A stretch of DNA of 64,000 nt from assembly GCA_963777665.1 (NCBI GenBank), contig CAVZRJ010000003.1, forward strand, positions 186,001 to 250,000, written 5' to 3'. The notes below the pieces were generated by a model. It was not told where the DNA came from and did not search any database. It was given only the letters and a program-made list of their open reading frames with translations. Position 1 is the first letter of the stretch, and each line of letters begins with the position of its first letter. A program made the translations under genes and the position numbers. Of the stretch, positions 63,438-64,000 are shown one piece after another. This DNA comes from Bog-756 sp963777665. GTDB lineage: Bacteria; Actinomycetota; Acidimicrobiia; Acidimicrobiales; RAAP-2.

Positions 63438-64000
63438 ATGGCTGAACCGATCACAACGGGTCCCGACGGCAGGCTCCAGGTCTCCGACGAGCCGATCATC
63501 CCCTTCATCGAGGGCGACGGCACCGGCGTCGACATCTGGCCGGCGGCCAAGCTGGTCCTCGACGCGGCGGCTGCCCGGCACGGGAAGTCCGTCGCATGGA
63601 TGGAGGTCCTGGCCGGCCAGAAGGCCTTCGACGAGACCGGGAACTGGCTGCCCGACGAAACGGTGGAGGCGTTCCGCACCCACCTGATCGGCATCAAGGG
63701 GCCCCTCACCACACCGATCGGCGGTGGCATCCGCTCGCTCAACGTGGCCCTCCGCCAGATCCTCGACCTCTACGTCTGCCTCCGCCCGGTGCGCTGGTTC
63801 ACCGGGGTCCCCTCGCCGGTGCTCCACCCCGAGAAGGTGGACATGGTCATCTTCCGCGAAAACACCGAGGACATCTACGCCGGCCTCGAGGCCGAGGCCT
63901 ACTCCCCGGAGGCGGCCAAGCTCGCCGCCTTCCTCCACGACGAGATGGGCTGGGACATCCGCGAGGGTTCGGGCATCGGGATCAAGCCCATCTCCGAGAT
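63438..64000 (+). CDS. icd: NADP-dependent isocitrate dehydrogenase, 3'-truncated by window
   Basis: Icd oxidatively decarboxylates isocitrate to 2-oxoglutarate in the TCA cycle. About 187 N-terminal residues are visible, open to the window edge. IPFIEGDGTGVDIWPAAKLV, KGPLTTPIGGGIRSLNVALR with the regulatory/substrate Ser, and VIFRENTEDIYAGLE are diagnostic of the prokaryotic homodimeric (E. coli-type) NADP enzyme rather than the monomeric form of many actinobacteria. ATG at 63438 with a -10 box six bases upstream. Confidence 0.95.
   Translation, partial: MAEPITTGPDGRLQVSDEPIIPFIEGDGTGVDIWPAAKLVLDAAAARHGKSVAWMEVLAGQKAFDETGNWLPDETVEAFRTHLIGIKGPLTTPIGGGIRSLNVALRQILDLYVCLRPVRWFTGVPSPVLHPEKVDMVIFRENTEDIYAGLEAEAYSPEAAKLAAFLHDEMGWDIREGSGIGIKPISE

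Overview
This window is a GC-rich (roughly 68-70%) bacterial chromosome segment from an actinobacterium, most likely of the Acidimicrobiia or a close relative. The reasons are the actinobacterial-type RpoB/RpoC and RpoA sequences, the zinc-type S14, a GuaB3-family protein next to guaA, a DprE1/DprE2/UbiA set, very frequent GTG starts with 4-base stop/start overlaps, and many start codons sitting 6-10 bases after a -10 box (leaderless initiation). The class-level assignment is inference from gene content and protein style, not from a database search. No tRNA, rRNA, insertion sequence, prophage or CRISPR array was seen.

Layout. 1-6990: rpoB (5' end outside the window) reading without a stop into rpoC. 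7095-12067: str operon (rpsL, rpsG, fusA, tuf) and rpsJ. 12068-12437: a structured leader with its own promoter-like element. 12438-24315: S10/spc operons (rplC to secY, adk). 24363-28711: map, infA, rpmJ and the alpha operon (rpsM, rpsK, rpsD, rpoA, rplQ). 28708-30697: truA, rplM, rpsI. 30702-37064: cell-wall precursor genes (glmM, glmS, alr) with acpS and the NAD(P)HX repair gene. 37146-40621: a family 4 uracil-DNA glycosylase and the t6A genes tsaE-tsaB-rimI-tsaD. 40659-42692: CIRCE-controlled groES-groEL. 42715-49603: a small membrane protein, a YbjQ-like protein, a Nudix hydrolase, guaB3-guaA and pcrA.

49657-51880 is a lower-GC patch with a TauE-type permease, an ArsC-like protein and an orphan ketol-acid-reductoisomerase-like protein. 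51931-55279 (minus strand) is a compact ubiA-dprE1-dprE2 operon for decaprenyl-phosphoryl-arabinose, the lipid-linked arabinofuranose donor. 55391-64000 carries central metabolism: a cobalamin-binding mutase subunit, sucCD, a HAD phosphatase, purN-purH-folD, a broken cupin gene, metF and the start of icd.

Most of the window is housekeeping: transcription, translation, secretion, tRNA modification, folding, purine and folate metabolism, and TCA reactions. The notable points are the uninterrupted rpoB-rpoC frame; at least four other genes (rplE, rpsH, the NAD(P)HX repair gene, the cupin) whose conserved sequence continues only after skipping one base; long acidic tails on L4, L22, S3 and L29; the arabinose-donor operon, whose DprE1 has a histone-H1-like tail and Ala at the benzothiazinone-target position; a recurring leaderless-promoter signature; and probable CTG initiation of infA. 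The repeated one-extra-base pattern means assembly error must be excluded before the frame anomalies, including the rpoB-rpoC fusion, are given biological meaning.
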